A stretch of DNA of 18,570 nt from QHWK01 sp035315685 (GTDB lineage: Bacteria; Acidobacteriota; Vicinamibacteria; Vicinamibacterales; CAVVIG01), in contig DATFXR010000242.1 of assembly GCA_035315685.1 (NCBI GenBank), positions 1 through 18,570 of the forward strand, in the 5' to 3' direction. Under the pieces are notes generated by a model that searched no databases, was not told the origin of the DNA, and saw only the letters and a program-made list of their open reading frames with translations. A program made the position numbers and the translations under genes. Below are positions 7,714-14,604 of this stretch, piece after piece (within the stretch, counting starts at the first letter, position 1; each line of letters starts with the position of its first letter).

Positions 7714-8643
7714 ATGACGCACATCAGCCTCTGGCACAGCGGTGGCATCGCGGTGATTACGCTCGACCGTGCCGGCCGATTCAACTCCCTGGATGTCGAG
7801 ACGGCCCAGGATCTCCGCCGCGCCGGATTGCAGTGTGCGCGCGATGAAGCGGTCCGGGTCGTCGTGATCCGAGGTCTGCCTGGCATGTTCTGCAGTGGCG
7901 CCGACTTGAAATTCATCCGAGATCGCGGCGATGCGGCGGACCTGTCCTATCTGGTTGGGCCAGTCGCCGCTCCCGGACGAACCTCCTACGGCGCTGTGTT
8001 CAAGCAGATCCTCGAATACATCCACAGCACCATCTCCGAGATCCGCCGCGCGCCGAAGCCGTTCATCGCTGCAGTGGACGGCGTCGCGGCGGCCGGAGGC
8101 CTCGGCCTCGCGATGTCATGCGATCTCGTCGTCGCCTCGACGCGTGCGTCCTTCGAGTGGGCCTACGGCCGGACCGGCCTGACCGGCGCCGAAAGCAGCA
8201 CGTTCCTGTTGCCGCGCCTGATTGGCCTGCGCCGATCGATGGAGCTGATGCTGCTGAATCCGCGGCTGAGCGCGGCGGAGGCGCACGCCGCCGGCCTGGT
8301 GACCGCAGTATTCAACGCGAAGACGTTCGAGCAGGAGACGATGGCGCTCGCGGCGCGAATCGCGGAGGGACCGCCGCGGGCATTCGCCGTCGCAAAAGAG
8401 CTGTTGAACGAGGCCGCGGAGATGGACCAGCTCGATGCCCACCTTGATCGTGAGCTGCAGGAGCTGACGCGGGCGGCCGACGGCACAGAGTTCGCCGAAG
8501 GACTGGACGCGTTCTTCGACCAGCGGCCGGCGCGATTCGTCGCGTCGCACAAGTCGCGTAGAGCCGCGGCTGCTGACGCAGGTTCCGGCGGCGTGCGCCT
8601 GCCCGCCGACCGCTCGGCGGGTAACCCGACACTACTCGAGTGA
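7714..8643 (+). CDS. Crotonase-family protein, probable C-terminal (CO-releasing) half of a split HypX
   Basis: A 309-residue enoyl-CoA hydratase/isomerase-fold protein. The two oxyanion-hole segments are present: MFCSGADL (about 58-65) and GVAAAGGLGLAM (about 123-134). The two catalytic Glu of ordinary enoyl-CoA hydratase are absent: the first position is Gly131 and the second is Tyr151 in EWAYGRTGL. Glu160 lies nine residues later, in GAESSTFLLPR. This resembles the HypX segment I remember as GSEYWTYLLPR, where a Tyr and a Glu about ten residues apart are catalytic (Aquifex HypX). That supports formyl-CoA decarbonylation rather than fatty acid oxidation. The gene starts seven bases after the formyltransferase stop and four bases separate it from hypA. 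The last 30 residues are a low-complexity tail. An ordinary hydratase role remains possible. Confidence 0.82.
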   Translation: MTHISLWHSGGIAVITLDRAGRFNSLDVETAQDLRRAGLQCARDEAVRVVVIRGLPGMFCSGADLKFIRDRGDAADLSYLVGPVAAPGRTSYGAVFKQILEYIHSTISEIRRAPKPFIAAVDGVAAAGGLGLAMSCDLVVASTRASFEWAYGRTGLTGAESSTFLLPRLIGLRRSMELMLLNPRLSAAEAHAAGLVTAVFNAKTFEQETMALAARIAEGPPRAFAVAKELLNEAAEMDQLDAHLDRELQELTRAADGTEFAEGLDAFFDQRPARFVASHKSRRAAAADAGSGGVRLPADRSAGNPTLLE

Positions 8644-8647
8644 CGCC

Positions 8648-8899
8648 GTGCACGAATTCAGCCTCGTCCAGGCCATGTTCGATCAGATCGGAACCGCAAT
8701 GCGGACGCACGACGCGATCGCCGTGCGGCGAGTTCGTGTCCGCATCGGCGCGCGTGCCGGCGTCGAGCCGGCGCTGTTTCGAACGGCCTATGACGTCTAC
8801 CGCGTCGGGACCGCCTGCGCCGCCGCACCGCTCGAAATCGTGGACGCCAGCGACGCGGACGAATTGACGCTCGATCAACTGGAGCTGGAGGTGCCGTGA
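8648..8899 (+). CDS. hypA: Nickel-insertion protein HypA lacking the zinc-finger module
   Basis: HypA hands nickel to the large subunit together with HypB. The N-terminus MHEFSLVQAMFDQI is a canonical HypA start, with the nickel-binding MHE (His2, Glu3). The middle (VRVRIGARAGVEPALFRTAYDVY) also fits. At 83 residues it is about 30 shorter than usual. The zinc finger (two CxxC pairs) that should follow LEIV is absent. The frame passes straight to DELTLDQLELEV, which matches the final strand of HypA. The loss looks like a clean internal deletion, not a frameshift. The start codon is GTG at 8648; the SD is weak. The stop overlaps the hypB start. Nickel delivery may still work through the N-terminal site, but the zinc-site function is missing. 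Confidence 0.9.
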   Translation: MHEFSLVQAMFDQIGTAMRTHDAIAVRRVRVRIGARAGVEPALFRTAYDVYRVGTACAAAPLEIVDASDADELTLDQLELEVP

Positions 8900-9627
8900 T
8901 GTGCGATTCGTGCGGGTGCGGAGACCCGAAAGTGGTGCCGTTCGATGTCCACGAGCGGATTCTCGCCGGCAACGATCGCGTCGCGCGCCACAACCGCGAG
9001 CACTTCCGCGATCACAGCGTCGTCGCCGTGAACCTGATGGGATCGCCCGGCGCCGGCAAGACCGCGATTCTCGAAGCGACCGCGCGGGCGCTCGGCGGCA
9101 CGGCGCGGCTCGGCGTCCTCGCGGGAGATCTCGCGACCGACAACGACGCGACGCGTGTGCGTGCCGCCGGCATTCTGGCGGAATCAATCACCACCGGATC
9201 AGCCTGCCATCTCGACGCCGAGATGGTGCACCAGGGCCTGCATCGGCTGCCCTGGCGCGCGCTCGACTATTTGTTCATCGAGAATGTCGGCAATCTGGTG
9301 TGTCCTGCGATTTACGACCTGGGTCAGGACGTCAACGTCGTCGCGCTGTCGGTGACCGAAGGCGAAGACAAGCCGCTCAAATATCCGACGATGTTCCACA
9401 AGGCGGATCTGGTGCTGGTCACGAAAGCCGACCTGCTGCCGCACTTGCCGGCGGTGAGCATCGATGCCATCGAGCGAAACCTCGCGCTCGTGATGCCGCG
9501 GCCGGCGCTGCTGGTCGTCTCGGCTGTCACCGGCAGCGGCATCGATCGCTGGATCAATTGGCTCGAAGGCATCGGCCGGCCGCGCCCGGCACTCGGCACC
9601 GCCGCCGCGGGTGCGGGGCGGCTGTGA
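8899..9627 (+). CDS. hypB: Hydrogenase nickel-incorporation GTPase HypB
   Basis: A SIMIBI-class GTPase that drives nickel transfer to the large-subunit precursor. With the ATG at 8899 (TGATG overlap with hypA) the protein has 242 residues and starts MCDSCGCG, the CxxCGC high-affinity nickel site of E. coli-type HypB. A GTG three bases earlier adds only one Met. The P-loop GSPGAGKT is at about residues 48-55. LAGDLATDNDATR is the switch region. The metal site between subunits is formed by CHLDAEMVHQ and by Cys in ENVGNLVCP. VTKADLLP is the guanine-specificity motif. There is no His-rich stretch as in some HypB proteins that store nickel. The C-terminal tail (RPRPALGTAAAGAG) is variable. Confidence 0.97.
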   Translation: MCDSCGCGDPKVVPFDVHERILAGNDRVARHNREHFRDHSVVAVNLMGSPGAGKTAILEATARALGGTARLGVLAGDLATDNDATRVRAAGILAESITTGSACHLDAEMVHQGLHRLPWRALDYLFIENVGNLVCPAIYDLGQDVNVVALSVTEGEDKPLKYPTMFHKADLVLVTKADLLPHLPAVSIDAIERNLALVMPRPALLVVSAVTGSGIDRWINWLEGIGRPRPALGTAAAGAGRL

Positions 9628-9917
9628 CGCTCGGCGCTGCGCTTGTCGGGGCTGCCGTCAGCGTTGGAGCCGTGCACACGGCCGCGCCTGATCGCGGCAG
9701 TCCGGCGCATCGACCAGCCTTCTGCGCGGCCGAGCGCGGCAAATGGCATCCAGTGATCTATGAAGCGGCGACGATCACGGCGATGGTGCTGCTGGTGGTG
9801 CCGGCGCGCGCCGCGGCCGCCGCCGTGCGCGGCGCCTGGGCGGAGCGGTACGGCGATGCCCTCGCCGGCTGCGTCGTCGCTCTTGTCGGGCTGGCAGTGG
9901 TCGGCCTCCGAATATGA
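9624..9917 (+). pseudogene. Broken nickel/cobalt-permease-like membrane protein gene with an internal inversion
   Basis: A GTG start at 9624 overlaps the hypB stop and a 97-residue frame stays open to 9917. The first residues (MTLGAALVGAAVSVGAVHTAAPD) and the last 54 (from YEAATITAMVLLVV to ERYGDALAGCVVALVGLAVVGL) look like the two ends of a UreH/TauE-type multi-helix membrane protein of over 200 residues. The reading between them makes no sense. The reverse complement of 9690-9758, however, reads DHWMPFAALGRAEGWS and MRRTAAI, which is the expected continuation of HTAAPD in the same frame. So the segment is inverted and roughly 100 or more central residues are missing. Only two helices remain. 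Placed after hypB, the intact ancestor was probably a nickel importer. The family assignment is from memory. Confidence 0.7.
9690..9758. other. 69-base inverted segment with GATC at both ends
   Basis: The segment begins with GATC (9690-9693) and ends with GATC (9755-9758). It is 23 codons long, so flipping it keeps the downstream frame. Only the flipped orientation gives the conserved protein motif. The flanks share nothing beyond the 4-base palindrome, which argues against a site-specific invertase switch. Confidence 0.7.
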
Positions 9918-10405
9918 CCGCGATTGCATGCATGACTCCAGGGATTGAGCCACTCATGAACTCCGGATGGCCTTCTGACGTCGGCATACGCGCCTGCTCG
10001 GCTGCGAGGTGGGTCGATGGATCGCAAATCACGAGTCATCACGGCGCTGAAGTGCGCGGCCGGCGCACTCGGCCTGATGCCGCGGCGCGGGCCAAGTTCC
10101 GTTGGTATTGGGCGCGATTCGTACCCGGCATTCGGCTCACTCGGTGGCTGTCGCTTGGTCAATTCTCGCGAGCCCAGGCCGCGCGGTCGGTGGACGATCG
10201 CCGGTCTGCGTGTACACTGTAGAGCGATCAGTCGATCTCCTGACTGCGGTGAGACGGTCGGGAAATTCGAGCGGGACCGGATACGCGCAGGGTTCGGATG
10301 CCGAGGCGTCTGCGCACCGGAGCGCCGTGAAGGCTCGCGACGAGCTCGCGGTGAATCGCTGCACCGCATGTCGTGGCGCCGCCAGAAACGCTCGGGAGCT
10401 GACCG
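9918..10405. other. Intergenic stretch, no gene supported
   Basis: About 490 bases without a convincing coding frame; the open frames here are arginine-rich shadows typical of GC-rich DNA. A possible sigma-70-like promoter is TGGACG at 10191-10196, 16 bases, then TACACT at 10213-10218. Each box matches the consensus at four of six positions, about 190 bases ahead of the next gene. The stretch may also contain eroded leftovers of the broken permease gene, but I could not show this. Confidence 0.4.
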
Positions 10406-10903
10406 ATGGCGATATCAGTTGTTCGACGCATTGTCCCGCCGGCACTCGCAGCTATCGCCCTCGTCGCCAGCGTCTCGCTCACCGCTGTCGATGCCGTTCA
10501 GGAGACGGCGCCGCCCAAGCCGCAGCCGCGCAAGGGCGTGGTCGTCCGTGGGTGCCTGACCGGATCGAAACTGACGCACATCGATCCGCAGACTCAGCTG
10601 CCCGCGGACCTCGAGCTGAAACTTCCGGATACGTTGACCGTCGCCAGCATCCGGGTCATTCGCGATCAAGTGAAGGCACTGAATGGCCACCAGGTGGAGG
10701 TGACGGGCGCGCTTCGCGGCATCCCTGGCATGGAGACGGGAATACTTGTCGCGGATTCCAACAACGCGAAGATCTATCTCGGCGGCGGCGACCCGAAGCT
10801 GGGCAGCGATCTATCGGTCGCGCGATACGAGCCGCCGACGATCGACGCGCAGATGATCAAGGACGTCGCCGCAGCCTGCGACTCCATTCCGCCGAAACCG
10901 TAG
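10406..10903 (+). CDS. Small exported protein of unknown function
   Basis: A 165-residue protein with an N-terminal signal peptide (basic VVRR, then a hydrophobic stretch ending near AVDA, residues 1-30). A proline-rich linker (APPKPQPRK) follows. The mature part contains VVRGCLTGSKLTHI and LNGHQVEVTGALRGIPGM, which resembles small beta-barrel (OB-like) exported proteins seen often in Acidobacteriota. The end is a helix with one Cys. GGGAG at 10394-10398 sits seven bases ahead of the ATG. The gene stands alone between the eroded region and the tRNA scar, in the same base composition as the hyp genes. I do not recognise a function. Confidence 0.8.
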   Translation: MAISVVRRIVPPALAAIALVASVSLTAVDAVQETAPPKPQPRKGVVVRGCLTGSKLTHIDPQTQLPADLELKLPDTLTVASIRVIRDQVKALNGHQVEVTGALRGIPGMETGILVADSNNAKIYLGGGDPKLGSDLSVARYEPPTIDAQMIKDVAAACDSIPPKP

Positions 10904-10958
10904 GTTTCTTCCGACGGCCCTGTCCGCTCACGTAGCGACCAGATCGTAGTGTGCCTGT

Positions 10959-11002
10959 CTGCAAAACCTCCATCCCTGGTTCAAATCCGGGCGGCGTCTC
11001 CA
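10959..11002 (+). tRNA. 3' part of a tRNA-Cys gene (anticodon loop to CCA), 5' half missing
   Basis: The anticodon loop CTGCAAA (anticodon GCA, 10961-10963), the 3' anticodon stem ACCTC, a 4-base variable loop, the T-arm CCTGG-TTCAAAT-CCGGG (10975-10991), the acceptor strand CGGCGTC, discriminator T and encoded CCA all fit tRNA-Cys; U73 is a Cys identity base. Upstream, the expected GAGGT of the anticodon stem is replaced by CCTGT, and no GACGCCG acceptor strand or D-arm is found. It cannot fold as a tRNA. Such 3' pieces are typical attachment-site copies left by tyrosine-recombinase islands. Confidence 0.75.
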
Positions 11003-11067
11003 CATTCCTTGAGAAAATCAGGATCTTGCGACTCCATGGAGCAATCTTGTGGACGCAAGTTCTTCTT

Positions 11068-11181
11068 AATTGACGCAGCGAGGCACTCGCGGCGAATGGA
11101 TCCGATCAGGCGCTCCGCGCACGCGTTCTGCCACGGTGACCCGTGGAGCCGTGAGAATGTCCTGGATCCCGATCGCACCAC
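11068..11181 (-). mobile_element. Fragment of a DDE transposase/integrase (IS3/IS481-like core, C-terminal part)
   Basis: On the minus strand about 38 residues are readable, including GSPWQNACAERLIGSIRREC, the strongly conserved end of the retroviral-type integrase core of IS3/IS481-class transposases. The Glu in AERLIGS is the third catalytic residue of the DDE triad. Both ends are lost: the frame ahead of VVRSGSR stops soon after and the frame behind CLAASI leaves the family. It is a dead remnant, lying between the tRNA-Cys piece and the TIR gene and supporting past insertion at this site. Confidence 0.8.
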
Positions 11182-11200
11182 GAAATCTTTTAGGCGGCTC

Positions 11201-11206
11201 TATAAT
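11201..11206 (+). promoter_or_regulatory. Possible -10 box of the TIR-STAND gene
   Basis: A perfect TATAAT stands 21 bases ahead of the chosen start at 11228. No good -35 hexamer lies 16-18 bases upstream. If used, the leader would be only about 15 bases and would hold the GGAGGG ribosome binding site (11217-11222). Confidence 0.35.
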
Positions 11207-11227
11207 TGCCGGCGTCGGAGGGTCATG

Positions 11228-14200
11228 ATGGCGTCGGATGCGGTTGCTTTCATTTCATATGCACGCGACGATGGTGAGCAGTTCGCCCACGATCTGCGCG
11301 ACAGGCTGACGACAGAGCAGCCGGAGATCACGCTGTGGCGCGACCGCGAGCGCATGGAGGGCGGCGCCGACTGGTGGCTTCAGATTCAACAGGCCATCGA
11401 GAAGGTCAGCTTCTTGATTCTGGTCATGACTCCGGCATCGATGAAATCCGAAGTGGTCCGCCGGGAATGGCGCTATGCCCGCCAGCAAGGCGTCTGCGTA
11501 GTTCCAGTCAAGACCGATCCTAAACAGGATTTTTCGAACGCGCCGGGCTGGATGAAGAGCAAACATTTCTTCGATCTCCGCGAAGAGTGGGATCGGTTCT
11601 GCCTGCAGCTTAAAAGCCCGTGCAACAGCGTTCGCGTGCCCTTCATGTCCGACATTCCGCCGGCAAACTTTGTCTCACGCCCGGCTGCGCTCAACGTTCT
11701 TCTGTCCGCATTGGTCGATGAAAGACGCGAGAATCCAAAGCCTGGCGGCGTGGCTCTGTACGGGGCCGGTGGGTTCGGTAAGACCACTCTCGCGAAAGCT
11801 CTGTGTAACGACGATGACGTCCACACAGCCTTTGACGGCGGCATTCTCTGGGCCACGCTTGGCGAAAAGCCCGACCTCAAACGCGAGCTGACTAAAATGT
11901 ATCAGGCGCTCACTGGCGCGCAGTCAGATTTTCTGGACGCCGATCACGCTGCATTCAATCTTTCGGAGAAGCTGGCCGACCGCCGCTGCCTTATCGTTGT
12001 AGACGATGTCTGGGAGCCGGCGCACTTGCAACCGTTTATGCGCGGCGCCAAAGCCAGCGCGCGGCTCATCACAACCCGGCAGCTCGATATCGCATCGATG
12101 GTAAGCGCACGCGTGCCTACTGCGCAGATGGAGCTTGAAGAGGCGGATGCCGTACTGTCATGGCGCCTCGAAGGCGCGGAGAAACTAAAGGCTGCTGTTC
12201 GCGCGATTGTGGAATCCCTCGGGGCATGGCCGCTGCTGTTGGAGCTTGCTAACGCCGCCATGCGCCTGCGTGTCCAGCAAGGGGCCAGCGCAGCCGACGC
12301 GCTCAATTACGTACGAGAAGCCCTGAAGAGGCGCGGTGTGGTCGCATTCGACCGGCGCAACGCCACGGAGCGTAATCAGGCCATTGGCAACACCATCGCC
12401 GTCAGCCTGGAGTTGCTGTCGCCTGCGGAACAGCTGCAGTATTTTTCGCTGGGCGTGTTTCCGGAAGACGCCGATGTACCCATCAGCAGCGCGTGCACAC
12501 TCTGGGGCTTGGACGAATTCGACACCGGGGAGCTCCTGATGCGGCTCGGTCAGCTGTCGCTGCTGCGCTTCGACGCCGGCACGAAGATCGTGCGTCTTCA
12601 CGATGCCATGCGTGCCTATCTCGAGGGGCGGCTGCAACATGCCCCCGATCTGCATGCCAGGCTCACGGACACATGGGTCGGTTTCGATCAGCTGACTACC
12701 GATTACGCAAGGACTCATGTTCTCTACCATCTGGCGCAGTCCATGCGCGTAGCGGATCAGAAGCAGCTCCACGTTCGCACCCAGCAGCTTGCACAGCTTC
12801 TCGATGACGATCGCTTTCAGGAGTATCAGAGACGCTCCGGTAATCCGTTCTCAACCCGAAGAGATTTGACGACGGCTTTGCACGCGGCGGTGTCGGACAG
12901 CGACCAGAGTGCGCCTATTGCGATCGCTGCGATCGGAGTATCGCTGGCGGCGCTTCCTCGAGAGCAGTTGCGCCCTGCTCGTTTGTTCGAGCTGGCGGGA
13001 CGCGGTAACCTCGAGGCTGCCGCACAACTCCTGTCGCTCATCAAGATGGACATCGAATGGCGCGATGTTGCGCTATTGACTTTGGCCTGGCTGGCGACTG
13101 AGTCTAACTCTATCGAGGCCATCGCTGTACGGGAGGAAGTAGCCGCTCGCGCGAGCGGCTTGCTTACGAACAGCCTCCTCGCGCGTTGGCAGGGCGCACC
13201 AGCAGGCCCGCTGCCCCAATCTCCTCCATTGTATGCCGTGGAATCGATTCTCAATCGGATGGCTGGACCGGGTAATGTTACAGGCATTGAACCGCTTAAC
13301 CTGAATTCCGAAGTGCTGAACACGGACGCGGCGCCAGCCTATTTAGCGGAGCTGGACGCGCCGATGCTGGTGGCGTTTGCCAGGCAAGACCCGACCGTAA
13401 ACACCAAGTACTTGAAGCAGTACATTTCTATTCACGGGACCAACAATTACGTCTTCTACCGCAACAGATCCCTGGAAGTGATTGCCGAATGTGTGCTGCG
13501 AGTACCGGACGTTGCGTGGGTGAAGGATCTTTTGATAGACGTCGTAACTGCTGCGATGGGAGCCAGCGACGTCGAATTCAGTGATTGCCTTCCGCTGACC
13601 ATCACGGCCGTTCGCGCGCGGAGCGGTGACGCTGAGGCATTGGGGAACCTGGAAACGTTCAGAGTGAGCGTCGAGGAAGACGTCCAGGCGTTGGAGGCAG
13701 GACGTGGTAACGGTGATCCATGGTCGTTCAAATTGCGCCGCTTGACAGGACTGGGTGAAGTGTACGCGGTGGTGCTAGGAAGGCCTGCGGATGCCCAGGC
13801 ACTCTTGTTACGAGCGTCCAAGCTGCCGTACGGCTTCGCGGGCTTTCGCGCAAAGGCGTGCCTGGCGCTTGCTGAAGCGCTCCGCATCTGTGGATCAGAG
13901 GCCGGCATTTCTCCCGACAGTGTGTTGGACTCCGCTTTAGCGGCAGCGCACAACATCCAGGATCCGAGATTCTCGGCGCGGATCACTGCTCAGGTGAACG
14001 CGATGACATTGCGTTGGCATCATCGCGCGTTCGATCCAGAAGTGCTCGCCAGTGCTCTAGTCCGTAACTCCGCATCTGCAGAATTGTGCGCTGTGCATAA
14101 AGTAGGTGAGGAATATAAATTCCGCGCCAGCATGAATAAGATACCGATGCAGGACTGGCTGCGCAACGCTGCCAGCCTGCGACAGATTGCTTCCATTTAC

Positions 14201-14569
14201 GAATGTGACGAGAACGAGTTGTTGGCGGTAAATGCCGGGAAGGGCCTCGATGACGTACTGCAGGCCGGATCCGAGGCGAACGTTCCCATTCCGGGATTCG
14301 CCCCTCTGCTGGCGGCACTCTGTGCGGCGGAAGTATTGGCGTCGCCGACGATGTCGGACGGAGGAAAGGCGCGCCTGATCCAGCGTCTGATTCCCGTTGC
14401 TGCGAACGACCTGACGGCAGTGGACACCGTGCTGGCACGCATGATCATGGCCGCCCGTGCTGCCCAGCAAGAGTTTCCGAAGAGCCTGCTCCGTTTGCCG
14501 TTGGACGCGAGCCGTTTGAACAACGACAGCATGACCGCCAGCGTCTCCGTTCGCGGCGGGGTTGCTTAG
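11228..14569 (+). CDS. TIR-NB-ARC STAND protein, predicted antiviral NLR-like immune receptor
   Basis: A 1113-residue protein. Residues 5-120 are a TIR domain (AFISYARDDGEQFA, DRERMEGGADWW, then S-V-REW with Glu80 as the likely NADase glutamate). An NB-ARC ATPase follows: SRPAALNVLLSAL, Walker A GAGGFGKTT (179-187), Walker B LIVVDDVWE (Asp259/260), and ARLITTRQ. A winged-helix part (FSLGVFPEDADVP, LHDAMRAYLE) resembles APAF-1 and plant NLRs. The remaining 480 or so residues are helical with no recognised repeat and are the likely sensor. By family knowledge such proteins oligomerise on sensing a phage product and the TIR domain destroys NAD+. GGAGGG precedes the start by five bases; an ATG at 11225 is an alternative. 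A longer upstream frame runs through the tRNA piece and transposase remnant and is not coding. Codon use is less GC-rich than in the neighbours, suggesting transfer. Confidence 0.88.
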   Translation: MASDAVAFISYARDDGEQFAHDLRDRLTTEQPEITLWRDRERMEGGADWWLQIQQAIEKVSFLILVMTPASMKSEVVRREWRYARQQGVCVVPVKTDPKQDFSNAPGWMKSKHFFDLREEWDRFCLQLKSPCNSVRVPFMSDIPPANFVSRPAALNVLLSALVDERRENPKPGGVALYGAGGFGKTTLAKALCNDDDVHTAFDGGILWATLGEKPDLKRELTKMYQALTGAQSDFLDADHAAFNLSEKLADRRCLIVVDDVWEPAHLQPFMRGAKASARLITTRQLDIASMVSARVPTAQMELEEADAVLSWRLEGAEKLKAAVRAIVESLGAWPLLLELANAAMRLRVQQGASAADALNYVREALKRRGVVAFDRRNATERNQAIGNTIAVSLELLSPAEQLQYFSLGVFPEDADVPISSACTLWGLDEFDTGELLMRLGQLSLLRFDAGTKIVRLHDAMRAYLEGRLQHAPDLHARLTDTWVGFDQLTTDYARTHVLYHLAQSMRVADQKQLHVRTQQLAQLLDDDRFQEYQRRSGNPFSTRRDLTTALHAAVSDSDQSAPIAIAAIGVSLAALPREQLRPARLFELAGRGNLEAAAQLLSLIKMDIEWRDVALLTLAWLATESNSIEAIAVREEVAARASGLLTNSLLARWQGAPAGPLPQSPPLYAVESILNRMAGPGNVTGIEPLNLNSEVLNTDAAPAYLAELDAPMLVAFARQDPTVNTKYLKQYISIHGTNNYVFYRNRSLEVIAECVLRVPDVAWVKDLLIDVVTAAMGASDVEFSDCLPLTITAVRARSGDAEALGNLETFRVSVEEDVQALEAGRGNGDPWSFKLRRLTGLGEVYAVVLGRPADAQALLLRASKLPYGFAGFRAKACLALAEALRICGSEAGISPDSVLDSALAAAHNIQDPRFSARITAQVNAMTLRWHHRAFDPEVLASALVRNSASAELCAVHKVGEEYKFRASMNKIPMQDWLRNAASLRQIASIYECDENELLAVNAGKGLDDVLQAGSEANVPIPGFAPLLAALCAAEVLASPTMSDGGKARLIQRLIPVAANDLTAVDTVLARMIMAARAAQQEFPKSLLRLPLDASRLNNDSMTASVSVRGGVA

Positions 14570-14604
14570 GCTAGGCCAGCTCTTGGCTCTTAGGCGTCCC
14601 TCCT

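Noticed and set aside
9690..9758. A phase-variable invertible switch
   Set aside because: No inverted repeats beyond the 4-base GATC and no recombinase gene are nearby, and the gene is truncated in either orientation.
9324..9953. A minus-strand gene containing DHWMPFAALGRAEGWS
   Set aside because: The conserved motif covers only 9690-9758; the rest is antisense of hypB and of the permease C-terminus. An inverted segment in a plus-strand gene explains it better.
9918..10222. Short frame with TPGIEPLM as another fragment of the broken permease
   Set aside because: The likeness to the family's PCEPLIP-type motif is very short and the surrounding residues do not fit; no support without a search.
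10949..11227. N-terminal extension of the TIR-STAND reading frame
   Set aside because: It translates the tRNA-Cys piece and the antisense of the transposase remnant and has no domain. GGAGGG and the TIR domain start at 11228 give a better gene.
14570..14604. Second attachment site or terminator between the convergent genes
   Set aside because: GGCGTC here matches the tRNA piece for only six bases, and the GCCA/TGGC stem at 14575-14587 is short with no T run.
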